Assembly: GCA_027704905.1 (NCBI GenBank)
Contig: JANIIK010000591.1
Coordinates: forward strand, 57,501 to 121,500
DNA: 64,000 nt
Direction of reading: 5' to 3'
Origin: Muraenolepis orangiensis
Lineage: Eukaryota > Chordata > Actinopteri > Gadiformes > Muraenolepididae
Shown: positions 47,267-61,153 of the stretch, piece after piece
Numbering within the stretch: the stretch's first letter is position 1
How the letters are laid out: each line of letters starts with the position of its first letter
Position numbers and translations under genes: made by a program
The notes under the pieces: generated by a model
The model's input: the letters and a program-made list of their open reading frames with translations, nothing else
Told to the model about the DNA's origin: nothing
Databases searched by the model: none

Positions 47267-49315
47267 GGTTCATATCTGAGGGAGTGTGTTTCCTTCCTTC
47301 CTCGTTCCCTTTCCTACCCTGAGGGTTCATATCTGAGGGAGTGTGTTTCCTTCCTTCCTCGTTCCCTTTCCTACCCTGAGGGTTCATATCTGAGGGAGTG
47401 TGTTTCCTTCCTTCCTCGTTCCCTTTCCTACCCTGAGGGTTCATATCTGAGGGAGTGTGTTTCCTTCCTTCCTCGTTCCCTTTCCTACCCTGAGGGTTCA
47501 TATCTGAGGGAGTGTGTTTCCTTCCTTCCTCGTTCCCTTTCCTACCCTGAGGGTTCATATCTGAGGGAGTGTGTTTCCTTCCTTCCTCGTTCCCTTTCCT
47601 ACCCTGAGGGTTCATATCTGAGGGAGTGTGTTTCCTTCCTTCCTCGTTCCCTTTCCTACCCTGAGGGTTCATATCTGAGGGAGTGTGTTTCCTTCCTTCC
47701 TCGTTCCCTTTCCTACCCTGAGGGTTCATATCTGAGGGAGTGTGTTTCCTTCCTTCCTCGTTCCCTTTCCTACCCTGAGGGTTCATATCTGAGGGAGTGT
47801 GTTTCCTTCCTTCCTCGTTCCCTTTCCTACCCTGAGGGTTCATATCTGAGGGAGTGTGTTTCCTTCCTTCCTCGTTCCCTTTCCTACCCTGAGGGTTCAT
47901 ATCTGAGGGAGTGTGTTTCCTTCCTTCCTCGTTCCCTTTCCTACCCTGAGGGTTCATATCTGAGGGAGTGTGTTTCCTTCCTTCCTCGTTCCCTTTCCTA
48001 CCCTGAGGGTTCATATCTGAGGGAGTGTGTTTCCTTCCTTCCTCGTTCCCTTTCCTACCCTGAGGGTTCATATCTGAGGGAGTGTGTTTCCTTCCTTCCT
48101 CGTTCCCTTTCCTACCCTGAGGGTTCATATCTGAGGGAGTGTGTTTCCTTCCTTCCTCGTTCCCTTTCCTACCCTGAGGGTTCATATCTGAGGGAGTGTG
48201 TTTCCTTCCTTCCTCGTTCCCTTTCCTACCCTGAGGGTTCATATCTGAGGGAGTGTGTTTCCTTCCTTCCTCGTTCCCTTTCCTACCCTGAGGGTTCATA
48301 TCTGAGGGAGTGTGTTTCCTTCCTTCCTCGTTCCCTTTCCTACCCTGAGGGTTCATATCTGAGGGAGTGTGTTTCCTTCCTTCCTCGTTCCCTTTCCTAC
48401 CCTGAGGGTTCATATCTGAGGGAGTGTGTTTCCTTCCTTCCTCGTTCCCTTTCCTACCCTGAGGGTTCATATCTGAGGGAGTGTGTTTCCTTCCTTCCTC
48501 GTTCCCTTTCCTACCCTGAGGGTTCATATCTGAGGGAGTGTGTTTCCTTCCTTCCTCGTTCCCTTTCCTACCCTGAGGGTTCATATCTGAGGGAGTGTGT
48601 TTCCTTCCTTCCTCGTTCCCTTTCCTACCCTGAGGGTTCATATCTGAGGGAGTGTGTTTCCTTCCTTCCTCGTTCCCTTTCCTACCCTGAGGGTTCATAT
48701 CTGAGGGAGTGTGTTTCCTTCCTTCCTCGTTCCCTTTCCTACCCTGAGGGTTCATATCTGAGGGAGTGTGTTTCCTTCCTTCCTCGTTCCCTTTCCTACC
48801 CTGAGGGTTCATATCTGAGGGAGTGTGTTTCCTTCCTTCCTCGTTCCCTTTCCTACCCTGAGGGTTCATATCTGAGGGAGTGTGTTTCCTTCCTTCCTCG
48901 TTCCCTTTCCTACCCTGAGGGTTCATATCTGAGGGAGTGTGTTTCCTTCCTTCCTCGTTCCCTTTCCTACCCTGAGGGTTCATATCTGAGGGAGTGTGTT
49001 TCCTTCCTTCCTCGTTCCCTTTCCTACCCTGAGGGTTCATATCTGAGGGAGTGTGTTTCCTTCCTTCCTCGTTCCCTTTCCTACCCTGAGGGTTCATATC
49101 TGAGGGAGTGTGTTTCCTTCCTTCCTCGTTCCCTTTCCTACCCTGAGGGTTCATATCTGAGGGAGTGTGTTTCCTTCCTTCCTCGTTCCCTTTCCTACCC
49201 TGAGGGTTCATATCTGAGGGAGTGTGTTTCCTTCCTTCCTCGTTCCCTTTCCTACCCTGAGGGTTCATATCTGAGGGAGTGTGTTTCCTTCCTTCCTCGT
49301 TCCCTTTCCTACCCT
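47267..49315. repeat. 57-bp minisatellite, 36 copies (copy B)
   Basis: 2049 bp of the 57-bp unit, with copies that look identical by eye, against 3 copies in A. Because 57 is divisible by 3 and no stops fall in some frames, open frames of 716 codons (plus) and 752 codons (minus) appear; these are artefacts of the repeat. Confidence 0.97.
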
Positions 49316-49588
49316 CTACTTCCTCCTCACAGTTTCCACCGTCCCACAATAAAAGTGTGTGCCGATCCGTCCGAGAGCCGAACCCTTGAGCTGATCTGAA
49401 GTGAGTATCCGTAGTCCTATGGACATGAAGGCCTACAGTCAATAATATAATTCTATAGATAATAGAATAGATCATCAAACTCAATGGACATTAATGTAAC
49501 CGGCCTGTGGCTCAGCTAAAGTTACCTTTTCAGTTGTTTTCACAGGAAGAAGAGAAATTGAATTGAACTGAATTATTCTGTATACTGT

Positions 49589-49725
49589 ATGATGAATAAT
49601 ATACATGTAGGATGAATAATATACATGTAGGATGAATAATGAACATGTAGGATGAATAATGAACATGTAGGATGAATAATGAACATGTAGGATGAATAAT
49701 GAACATGTAGGATGAATAATGGATA
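49589..49725. repeat. 20-bp minisatellite, 6-7 copies (copy B)
   Basis: Same unit as 12241-12520 (about 14 copies in A). Confidence 0.92.
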
Positions 49726-51277
49726 ATGAACACTTTTGTACTTTTTCTTATAGGTTCCCTTGGTTGTATTTTAAGTGGAACTTTACACTAGTTTGACATT
49801 TTGATCACCAAAGATACCAATGTGAAGTTAAATAAGTGTGGCAAAAAAGACTGTCAACAAAATGATTCTTTATGGAGAAAGTTGTATCCACACGTATGTA
49901 TATATGTATATATATATAAACACATGTTGGCCTTTACTTTGTTCTGTGAACAACAAATATGTGTTTTATGAATACTATTAAATATTGAAAGAAAACAAAA
50001 ACTGTATATGAATCTTATGCTGATATTGAATATGCAAACACATTACATTACATACACACATACAATACACCTTAATTATTACATCAACTATTTATTCTTA
50101 GGACTTCTCAATCTTAAATGAAAGAAAGAATGGCAATAGAGCGCACACTGAACATTCCCCAAAGGAATGGAAATGGAAACTCTGATCAATCCAACATAAC
50201 CCAGGGCTCTACATGACCCGCCCCTTTGAAGTGATTGGGCCAATGGAAGGAGCACCCAGTGTGCTCCCATGGGAGGTGAACTATCATGTAGTATCACCTC
50301 AAAGAAAATATATTAATTCAGATGCCTTTTGTAAACTACAATCATTATTTTGTTCATAATAAAAATCTACCAAAAGGTCACCATCCAACCATGTCAAAAT
50401 TCTACCGCCATTTGGCCAGTGGCCGGTGTTAATGTCCAGCCCTAGTTACACACGGTGGCCTCTAGGGGGCGCTACACAGCAGCATGCACAGACAAAGTCA
50501 GGCTTAGAGATTATTTACAGGATATAAAACATAAAATAACAATAAAAGATGGTAGAGGGATTTACGATACACCTAGGGGCATATCTTGTCAAGACAGCTA
50601 ATGAACTCCGCCTGGGGAATACGCAGGATTGGAGGGCCTTGGTCTGAAGACCCGCCCCTCTCGCGCTTTTGTGTAGTCGGTAATTACTCATTGTCTGAAG
50701 GATTGACGATAGGCACTATCACCACATGTAAGTGTATGCCAATTAGGGACTTACCACTAAGGTAAGTCCAATTAGACCAATTTGTATTCGGTCACCCGAT
50801 TGGTTACGTAGCCAGGATGGTCTCCACCAATTCAATCGGCTGGAATGATTAGAAGGAAATTCATGGACTGAAATGATGTGAGATTGAACAGATTTCATGG
50901 AACATGAAAAATGTTTCAACGCACAACTTGATGACCCTTAATAACAAACAAGTGAATGGCGTTGTCCATTATGTTACGTGTTTGCTTGGTCCAATAACTG
51001 CAAGTCAGAGGATTTGGTAGTCTACTTCCAAGAAACATTCTGCAGATGGAATTTCTTTCATGAAATCTTGTTTCCCCACATTTAATTGACTATTCATTCC
51101 TGAAGACCTGGCTCTCCAGACTCTTTAATCCAAAGCGTGTTACAGTTAATTTAGGTACAGGTTAATACGGAGCAGGTAGGGGTTAGCTATCTCACCAATG
51201 CCTACAGGTACACTGCGATCTTAACCAGAACCTTTCCAATAGACCAGTCTCTAGACACATGCACCCCATTAAGCTTT
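49726..51277. other. Non-coding region downstream of TLR B
   Basis: Counterpart of 12521-14000. It contains about 60 bases near 50600-50660 absent from A. No gene was recognised. Confidence 0.5.
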
Positions 51278-53378
51278 TTACTGGTCCGGTCTCTCTCCTG
51301 GGATTCCGTCCCCGACGCTGAGCAGTAGGTGCTCACCGGCCGGGTCCTCCCGGGTCTCCAGGGCCTGCCGGAGCTTCTCCCAGAACAGGTCTGGGTGTGC
51401 GACCGCTCGGGACCAGCTCAGGTACGTTTGTCTCTTCAGGAGCCTCCTCATGCGGTGGTACGGAGACAGCTGCTGCATGGGAATGTCCTCCAGAAACACC
51501 AGGATCAACACGTCCTTCTGCTCGTCAAACAGACGGAAGCTGGGGAAATGGAAATGGAGAGAGTTGTTTTTTAACATTTAACATTTAACTGTTAACTGTT
51601 GTTCCTTTAGGTGAAGGCAGGCTTCACCTTTCCTAGGTGAAGGTTGGCTCGGGACTAAATGGAACTGAAGTAGGTCTTCCATCAAGACACAATGAGACAG
51701 ACCCCCACCCTTGGACATTATCAATGGCATTACAGGGCTGGCCTCATGTCTTTGATTGGATATATGTGAATACTAAGGGAGTGGGCACATTCCCACTGTT
51801 AAACTGGATTGCTTGCGTTACAAAGTGACAGGTGTCATCCAGGGTAAACCTCACTACTGAGGCCTTAAAGGTGCTGTAGGTCAGTGGCGGCTAATGGTTG
51901 TAAAAGTAGGGGAGGAAGGAAGGAGTTCTTGGTGAAACCACGTTTGGTGGTGGATGTTAGTGAGGGCTTGTAAAACCCAGACATTTGAAAACCCATCAGG
52001 AGATTGTGTGTAACTAGTGAGCTATACCCAGAGGAAAAGTCGTTCCCTTATCAGAAATAAATTTGCTCTTATTTAGAGATTCCTGAAGTCTGACCTGGTA
52101 TCCTAAACCTTAGGAGAAGTAAAGAGTAAAATAATAGATCAATCTAAGACCAGTTTGAGAAATGTATTAGCCAATCAAGTTTTCTTTTAGATCTTACTGT
52201 TATCTCAAGAGCTAATTATTTCAGACAAAATAAAGTCAAATCAAATCAGTGCAGTGACAGAAATGATTGATCATTGATCTGAGACAAGAAGTCTATTTTT
52301 AGAAGCTGAATTTAAGAAAGGTAAAAATGTCATACTGATCTTAAATTGAGCTCAGTTTTGTCTAGGATGAATAGGCTAGACCAGGGGTACTCAAACCTTT
52401 TATTAAAGGTCCACTTGTGAATATTAGTTAATTTTAGAGTTTTTGGATTGATATATGACCATGCACTTTACTGCAGCATTTGCACTCTGGTTAGATGCCA
52501 AATTATTTTCTATGTACTGTACTGTGCTGTACACTAACAATACATTTGAATCTAATCTAATCTAATCTAAATTGGATTGCTGTGCCATTTCTAACACATT
52601 GCTCTAAACAAGTGGCAGTTATATCTTACCTACAGCAACTTTAATTGAAGAATGCTATGACCACCAAGGTTGCAAGGCAGGTTGCACATTTCTGGTAGTG
52701 GTTAGAGCGTGTCAGCATGTCTGCATGATATCTGAATACCCGCTGACACAGAAGATTAATTTGGACCTTAGTCCGTTGCACTTTCCATTCAGAGGGAGGA
52801 TGGTGGAGGTTAATGTTCTGCAGGCCTTCACTAGGAGGTGTGGTGGAAACTCTTGCAGTCTGAATGATCTGACACCAGTCAGGTTATCAAATAAAGAATT
52901 TAATTCTAACGACAGGAAAAGAAACAAAGTCAAGAAATGAAGTGAAGAAATAGTCAGCGCTGCTGGGTCTCAACCATCTAACTGCACTAGGGCAGATAGA
53001 AAATGAGAGCCCCCAACAGAGTATGGTTCTTATAGTCCTTGGTCCGTCCTTCTGTCTGAACATGATGTTTAAAGTTTAGACCACATATGCAGAACGGAGA
53101 CATGATTCAGGAGCTAGCAGTTTGAGTGCCAGGAGGCAGCTTTCCGCTGCCGGAAACAACAGGATACAACGGTAATTTGTAGCCGTCCAACAGGGGTTCT
53201 TTGGACAAGGGGACAAAGAAAAGACTGATGAAGTAAGTGTCAATACTAAGAGCCCAACACCCAGTTGGCTCACCGGGCGGGAAGGAGTAGATAGTATCCA
53301 TAGACCAAGAGGAACTCCACAAGCTTCTGGAGGACAGCAGACCTTTATTTAGTTTACTTAGTTTACTTGTTTTTTCTC

Positions 53379-54073
53379 ACTTTTCTTGTGTTTGTTCATG
53401 CTAAAGAAGGCAATCCAGCGCCTCTATGCCCTATGGTGCCTCAGGAAAAGCCAGATAGGCAAACGGTGGCCAGTAAACCTTTACTGTGGCACTGTAGAGA
53501 GCGTCCTGACGAGTGGTTTTACTGTGTGGTCCTGGGCAACACCACTGCACAGGACAAGAAAGACATCCAGAGGGTCCTGAGGACAGCGGAAAAGATCATC
53601 GGGTGTGCACTTCCATGCATTGAGGAGATCTTCAGGACCCGATGTCTGAAGAAGGCCATGTCCATCACTAAGGACAACAAGCACCCTGGGCACCATCTTT
53701 TCTCCCTCCTACCGTCTTGGTCACCGGTTCCGCAGCATCCGTACAAGGACTATCAAGGATAGTTTTTATCCACAGGCAGTGACCTACTGAACTGCTAGGA
53801 GTGCTGCCACTATCATAACATTGGACTCATTACAGTTACTGCATTGTTCTGCACTGTACTGCACTGTATTGATGATGTGTCTGCACTACTGGCACTTTAA
53901 GATGCTTTTAAATGCTTTTTGCATAATTCAACACATGTACATATTGTTATTTTAATTGTGTATAGTATTTTTTATAGGATTGTGTTTTAGAAATGTATAC
54001 TGCAGAGGGAATGGGTAGTACGCATTCCATTTTACTTGTAGCAAATGGCAAATACAAATCTTGAATCTTGAGT
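53379..54073 (+). mobile_element. CR1/L2-like LINE 3' fragment in TLR B intron
   Basis: Orthologous position to 16080-16762 in copy A, ending in the same AATCTTGAATCTTGA tail. It confirms that this LINE was in the intron before duplication. Confidence 0.75.
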
Positions 54074-54213
54074 CAATGGATGCATGTCACCTTACCTGGC
54101 GACCTGGATCTCCCTGGAGCACCATTCACTGGCCAGGTAATCGTGACTGATCACACATATGGTCTTCCGACTGCCATAGATGGCATCTGTAATGTTCTCC
54201 ATGATGGGTTTGC

Positions 54214-54822
54214 CTGAAAAGAAAAATTGGTCATTGACAAAACTTTAAAGGAATAATTCCCTCAAAAAGTCCATGTATATAAATCATGGGATAAAACATG
54301 GTAAGAATGTGTCAAAGAACGACTTTTGCACAGGGTGCAAGGGTTTGAATAGTCAAGTGTAACAAAGGTAGACCCCTCCCACCCTTGCACTGCTACTAAA
54401 AAGCCCCAATAAATACATTCATTCATTAAAATAATTAGTGTTAGTCCTAATTCAATATTTTGTTCATAGTATATACCTTTTCGACAAATCATGTTATGAG
54501 TGTCTCTCAGCGCTGAGTGTTTCCAGTGGCTAGCTTCATTCATTTTCATACATTTGGCCATTGGGCTGTGCTACATGTGGACGGTGCTCCATCATTGGGG
54601 AGCAAATCATAGCTATGTTGAAGACTGCAAAATGTTCAATAATGAGGCCTACAGTATACAGTTTACAGTATACAATACATGTTGTTGGAGATCTCTCAGA
54701 GATAATGTGAATAATCCAATTTTCTGCAACTTTTGGACACCTGGCATCAAAGGTCAGCATGTATACGTCTTCCCATGTATGCTAATGGGGGTGAAGAGGC
54801 GGTTCAGGTTAGGTCTCCTCAC
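54214..54822. other. TLR B intron 1 with copy-specific insert
   Basis: Longer than in A by about 230 bp: sequence at about 54309-54580 has no match at the equivalent place in A. No exon was seen. Confidence 0.5.
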
Positions 54823-57308
54823 CTGGCTGGAAGTCCCGGTGGTGCAGACACAGCCTCCAGCCCTGCTCGTCCTCCAGCTTGGGCAGCAGCTCCCCGAGCA
54901 CCCAGTGCTCGTCGTTTGCATTGTAGGAGACGAAGGCGTCGTATCGGTGAGCCCGCTTGTCCTTGTGCTTTGTGTTGTAGAGGAACGCCAGCAGGAGGTA
55001 GTAGGCGTAGACCAGATGTCATTGCAAAAAATGGTGGGTGAAGGAGACGGCCATGACCACCATGACCGCGCACGCCGTGGAAATATAACAGACAAAGCCC
55101 ACGTCTACTGTACAAGAACGTACGTCAAGCTCCAGCAGTTTTCTGCCTTTAAGGTTTGGAGGGAAGTTGCATTCAAAGTTGTACGCATCCGACACTTGTG
55201 TTTGCTTGTTGGTGATTACCCATTGGAGAAACCATGCATTGTCACAGTCACAGGTGAAGCTATTCCCCTGCATGTCCAGGTATACAAGGGCTGGCAGAGA
55301 CTGCATCACTGGTTCACTAATCACAGAAAAGGCATTCGTCCTCACCTGCAAGACCTTCAGCTCTGTGAGGTTAGCATGAAGCAGAAAGTTTAGAGACCGC
55401 AGGTTTGTCTGTGAGATGTAAAGCCTTTTAGTTTTGGAATTGGAGAAAACAAATTGTCAGGAATGTCTATGAAATTATTTGAACTCATGTAAAGCACATT
55501 CAAATTAGGTGTGAAGTTGAAGGTATGAGGGTGCAGAGATGTGAGTTGGGCATTTCTATAATTGAGTTCAGACAAATTTGTCAGGCCTTGCAGAAGTTTT
55601 GAGGGAGGTGGGTCTTAAGTCGACTGTGTTGACCTGAAATAAGCAACCTATCTAGTTGTGAAAGGTCAGAAAATGGTGGAACGATGTGCCCTTCCGATTT
55701 ATAGTCAATTTTGTTGTTCATCAAGTTTAACGTCTTTAAAGTCTTCAAGTCACCAAAAACCCTGTTTGTAATTTGAAGGTGTGTAAGTTCATTGGATTCA
55801 AGTCTAAGATATGTAAGATTGGGTAGTCCATGAAAAGCGCCACTTTTGAGAGTGTTTAATTTATTGCCGCGTAATGACAGATTCTGGAGGGATTTCAGAC
55901 CTTCAAATTCGCCATGACCTAAAACAGTGAGTTGGTTGTCGAACAAATTAAGCATCTCCAGATTTGCCATTTTGTTTTTGAAGGCGCCATTTAAGTTTCT
56001 TATTCTGCAGTTTTTCAAGTCTAAGTGCTTTAAATTGACCAAATCTTTGAAAACACAGTCCTTTAGAGCTGAGAAATGATTACTGTTTAGATGGAGAATT
56101 CTGAGACGTGTCATATTGGCAAAATCATTGCAGCCAAGCACACTGATGTTATTGAAACTGAGATCAAGTTTTGAGAGTGTTGACACACTCCTTATGGCAG
56201 GGGGGACCGATGAGAGAAGGTTCAACTTCATGATTAAAATGTTTAGCGAACTAAGAGATTGAAATGAATTGTCAGAGAGGACAGTTATCTGATTATTCCC
56301 CAAGTCCAATTCTTTCAAATTTTCACACAAGTGCAGCAAGTCTGAACGGATAAATTTGATGTTGTTTTTTTGGACTTCAAGAGAGATCAGTGATGGGATT
56401 GTGCAGGACATATTGATGAGAAGCCCCAGGTTGATTTTCATATGGTTTAACCTGAGATACTTCAGTGAAGAGTTAAAGGTCTCTAGAACTTCATGTACTT
56501 CATGTGATGAGGAGCAGACCCCACTGATGTCTAGTTCGGACACGCCTCTGAGGTAGGATTTGTCATTCACCTTCCAGTCGATATGATGCTTTTTAACGGG
56601 CTTATTAAGGTCCAAGGTTGTGAGGTTGGGAAAGATATCTGCAGTGACCCTAAAGACCACAAGGTAATTTCGAGACAAGTCCAGTGAAACAAGTTCTGTA
56701 GTCTTATTTGACAGCTCCCATGAATGAAAAGTGGAAATGTTGTTTTTCGAAAGGTACAGGGTTTGTAAATGTGGTGTATGTTGTAATATGTTCCTTAAGT
56801 GACACAGTTTGTTCTTGCCTAGGTCCAAAAACTTTAGGTTGGTCAGAGACTTAAAAGAGGCAGGTGCTATTGTGCTGATGTTATTGTTAGTCAGGCTCAA
56901 CTCTGTGAGATTGACTAAGCCATCGAACATACCCTCCTGTAGCTTGCCAAGCCTGTTGTTGTTTAAAATCAACACTTCTAGAGAGATTTGAGTCACAAAA
57001 GTGCCAGATTCAATCTCGGAGATCCTGTTGCTTTTCAGGTCTAAGCGCAACAGATTTGGTAGATTTTCCAAATTGGTTTTATTTAATTTGGAAAGTTTGT
57101 TTCCAGACAGATCTATACTTGTCACTCTTGGTGGAAGGTCCTTTGGAAATTCATTTAAATTGTCACAGCTGGCCTTTGTGTGTGTGACCCAGCAGTCCTT
57201 CAGCACATAACCGGAAGTTGGACAAATAAAACTGTTCAAAAATAAATATAATATTCCCAATGAACAGAGGCGAATACCCCTTAATGACATCTCAATTTCC
57301 ATTTTCAT

Positions 57309-57710
57309 TTCAGCACATCAAAAACGTGGTGTTGGAGTGTTGGTCATTTGGAAATCTGGTTCTGTTTCATTTCTTCCAGTTCGAGGAATCCATCATGTAA
57401 AAAACAGCATCCAAAAACACTGTCACACAGACACACAAAGATACACACAGTGGACAGTGGTCATTACAATCAGTTAGCCAAATAGTGTCATTGAGGCTGT
57501 CTACATATCAACTTTATAGAAACATCATTGTGTGGCATGTTTTGGTGAAGATACAGGTTACTGGAGCCCAACACATAGCAGTGGACATGGCAGAAAGGGA
57601 TGGTTCATGGTTGGACCAACGGAGCGCTCCTATCAGTTGTTTTGGATGGGCTGGTCTAAGACACACATATTGTACTAAGTGATAGACCTATATATTGTAC
57701 AGGCCTATTG
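57309..57710 (-). other. Upstream region of TLR B
   Basis: Nearly the same as 19743-20144 upstream of A, continuing uninterrupted through the MITE empty site at 57711-57718. Confidence 0.4.
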
Positions 57711-57718
57711 TTTATAAT

Positions 57719-59100
57719 ATATACCTGTACAGACAGAACACATTGGTGCTATCATTCCTTCAAGCGCTTCTATCTGGCGAAAACGGGGTTTCCATGGCGG
57801 CTTAATTGTTACACACTATACTACTATCTCTTACAGAACAAATAATGTTATAAAAATAAAAAAAAGATTTACTTACGGTTAGTGCAATGTGCCAAATGGG
57901 CATATATGTATATATATATTTATATATATATAATATAAACCAAAGCATGGATAAGTAGTTTGACAGGTTTGATTAGGGTTAGGCTTAGTTTCTATGCTTT
58001 ACCGCAGAAAAAAAAACCAGTTTGAGTGAAAAAAGGTACATTAAGGAACATTAAGGTAAAGGTACATTAAGGTACATTAAGGTAAAGGTACATTAAGGTA
58101 AAGGTACATTAAGGTACATTAAGGTAAAGGTACATTAAGTTTTAAACACTTACATTTTGGGTCAGTTCAGAAACCTTTATCCTCAAAACATCTTTCTCAA
58201 CGTAGTCTTTTCTACTTCTATTTCTTGATGCTTACGGAAAATCCAACTTACGTCTGAGTGAAAAACGCTGGTTTGAAAGAGTTTTTTGTGTGGTGTGGAA
58301 TAAATGAGGAAGTGAATGAGGTAATGAGGTAGTCGTCAAAGGTTATAAACAAGAGGATATGGATTATGATGATGATGATAAACCATTGAGGGCTAATTAT
58401 ATTTGTTTAAACGTTCAGTTTCATTTGTGGTTTTATTTATGTACAATTGTATTCACCTTAATTCACCTTAATTCCATAATTCCAAAAATGTAACTAACTA
58501 CACACAACTAACTACACCTACAAGTAAAAGCAAATAGCAGACAGAAAATACAATAGTCATACACAATACACAATTCTACAAAATAATGAATAAATAATAA
58601 ATAATATCTACTCCAGAGTAGTAAGATATGAAAGACAGGTAAAGTCAGATAGGAAGAAACAAAAGATATAGAAACAAACGTGCAATAATATACGAATATG
58701 GATCAGCATCACAGTTCCTCTTAATAGAATATGGGAACAACCGTTTAGTTTTAAATGAGCTACGTCATTTGTTTCAGTTCCGCAATTCATGTTACCGGGG
58801 TTGTGCTTATTTGGGAAAATATTATCATCCTTAAATTATTATTTTAAAGACTGCTATTTATAATACTGTATAAAGTTGTAATCAATCAATCATTCCACCT
58901 ACAAAGAAAGCAAATGGAGATGGCATTGATTCCTCCTTGAGCTTTAACAAATGAAGGAAATGAGGCAACAGAGCAAAAAGGTTCCCCTCCCCACTGTGTG
59001 AGAACCTTTCTCTCTCAACACGCTCAACACCAGGTTTGAATCAGAGTCTTAAAGACTGTAGGCTTAAACCTACATGCACACTTAAGGCTAAATTACTCTT
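57719..59100. other. Downstream duplicated flank, copy B
   Basis: Matches A 20917-21953. A GGTACATTAA repeat block at 58035-58140 is specific to B. After about 58860 the sequence has no match in A. Confidence 0.55.
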
Positions 59101-59128
59101 TAAATAGTGCAAGTTCTGAAAAATGTAA

Positions 59129-59129
<1 letters not shown>

Positions 59130-59170
<41 letters not shown>

Positions 59171-59195
59171 TGTGTGTGTGTCTGTGTGTGTGTCC
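59130..59195. repeat. TG/TGTC microsatellite
   Basis: Imperfect TG run with TC interruptions. Confidence 0.9.
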
Positions 59196-59424
59196 AGTAT
59201 ACACAATGTTGATTGAAATCCTTACGTGGACATAGGTAATACAGTTAAAGTTAGGAAAATACAGTAGGGTTATAACATACAGTAAGGAATAGGACATATG
59301 AAATACAGTTTAGGTTACGACATACAGTTAGGGTTATGACATGAGGGTAAGGAAAGTAGTGCAGCAGCATCGTGAATACAGTGCAGTACAGTGCAGTATC
59401 TGTGATGAGTCCAGAAAGTCCTGC

Positions 59425-60385
59425 AAAGTATGATAGTGTAATGTTAATGACATGTTATGATAGTGTAATGTTAATGACATGTTATGATAGTGTAAAGTTA
59501 ATGACATGTTATGATAGTGTAAAGTTAATGACATGTTATCATAGTGTAATGTTAATGACATGTTATGATAGTGTAATGTTAATGACATGTTATGATAGTG
59601 TAATGTTAATGACATGTTATGATAGAGTAATGTTAATGACATGTTATGATAGTGTAATGTTAATGACATGTTATGATAGTGTAATGTTAATGACATGTTA
59701 TGATAGTGTAAAGTTAATGACATGTTATGATAGTGTAATATTAATGACATGTTATGATAGTGTAATGTTAATGACATGTTATGATAGAGTAATGTTAATG
59801 ACATGTTATGATAGTGTAATGTTAATGACATGTTATGATAGTGTAATGTTAATGACATGTTATGATTGTGTAAAGTTAATGACATGTTATGATAGTGTAA
59901 TATTAATGACATGTTATCATAGTGTAATGTTAATTTCATGTTATTATAGAGTAATGTTAATGACATGTTATGATATTGTAATGTTAATGACATGTTATGA
60001 TAGTGTAATGTTAATGACATGTTATGATAGTGTAATGTTAATGACATGTTATGATAGTGTAAAGTTAATGACATGTTATGATAGTGTAAAGTTAATGACA
60101 TGTTATGATAGAGTAATGTTAATGACATGTTGTGATAGTGTAATGTTAATGACATGTTGTGATAGTGTAATGTTAATGACATGTTATGATAGAGTAATGT
60201 TAATGACATGTTATGATAGTGTAATGTTAATGACATGTTATGATAGTGTAATGTTAACGACATGTTATGATAGTGTAATGTTAATGACATGTTGTGATAG
60301 TGTAATGTTAATGACATGTTATGATAGTGTAATGTTAATGACATGTTATGATAGTGTAATGTTAATGACATATTATGATAGTGAA
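59425..60385. repeat. 27-bp minisatellite, about 35 copies
   Basis: Same monomer as 1201-1617, with recurrent variants (AAAGTTAAT, GAGTAATG, TGTGATAG). It is followed by a short LINE 3' segment (CTAGCAGGTCAGTAGGTCAC). The large open frames of 345 and 360 codons are artefacts. Confidence 0.95.
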
Positions 60386-60429
60386 AGTGGCCTCACTCCT
60401 AGCAGGTCAGTAGGTCACTGCCTGGGGGT

Positions 60430-61153
60430 CAGCTCAGAAACCTTTATCCTCTAAACATCTTTCTCAGCGTAGACTTTTTTAATAATTTTTTATTTATTAT
60501 TTCTTGATGCTTACAGAAAATCCAATTTACGTCTGAGTGAAAAACGCTGGATTGAAAGAGTTTTTTGTGTGGTGTGGAATAAATGAGGAAGTGAAAGATT
60601 ATAAAAGGTCAAAGGTTATAAACAAGAGGATATGGATTATGAGGATGATAAACCATTGAGGGTTAATTATATTTGTTTAAACGTTCAGTTTCATTTGTGG
60701 TTTTATTTATGTATAATTGTATTCACCTAATTTACCTTAATTCCATAATTCCAAAAATGTAACTAACTACACACAACGAACTACACCTACAAGTAAAAGC
60801 AAATAGCAGACAGAAAATACAATTGTCATACACAATACACAATTCTACAAAATAATGAATAAATAATAAATAATATCTACTCCAGCGTAGTAAGATATGA
60901 AAGACAGGTAAAGTCAGCTAGGAAGAAACCAAAAAGATATAGAAACAAACGTGCAATAATATACAAATATGGTGTCACGGTTACGGTGGGTGACTATGAC
61001 ATAATTATGGGGTTCCATTTGTGGCAAAAACACATGTCGATGTTAATGTCGTTACTCTTGTCGTTACTCTTGTCGTCTTCCCTGTTGTTGGTCGTGTTTT
61101 TACTCCTGTCGTCCTGATGCCCCCTAGTGGTCGGTGAAGGCATTGCAAGAGGG
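60430..61153. other. Partial third copy of the downstream flank
   Basis: Resembles 58160-58730 and 21260-22213. It ends at the Gypsy LTR. No gene was seen. Confidence 0.65.

Larger units (their letters stand above)
51278..57308 (-). pseudogene. tlr22-like: TLR22/23-like Toll-like receptor, copy B (two shifts and a stop)
   Basis: Same three-exon structure as copy A: exon 1 57308-54823, exon 2 54213-54096, exon 3 51539-51278, with matching splice sites. The first 575 codons are open (signal peptide and most of the LRRs). A 1-bp loss near 55596 (AAGTTTT against AAGGTTTT in A) and another near 55425 (GCCTTTTAG against GACTTTTTAG) break the last LRRs. A TGA at 55019-55021 replaces the Trp codon that copy A has in the transmembrane region, before TIR. 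Exons 2 and 3 are intact and nearly identical to A. A 9-bp in-frame duplication (ACTTCATGT, near 56492) adds three residues. No lesion is shared with A. The 1-bp indels could be sequence errors; the nonsense change is less easily explained that way. Confidence 0.85.

Noticed and set aside
47226..49484. Open frames of 716 and 752 codons on opposite strands
   Set aside because: They are produced by a stop-free 57-bp repeat whose length is divisible by three; there is no independent coding evidence.
59334..60454. Open frames of 345 and 360 codons with repeated MSLTLHYHN and MLMTCYDSV
   Set aside because: Artefacts of the 27-bp minisatellite on both strands.
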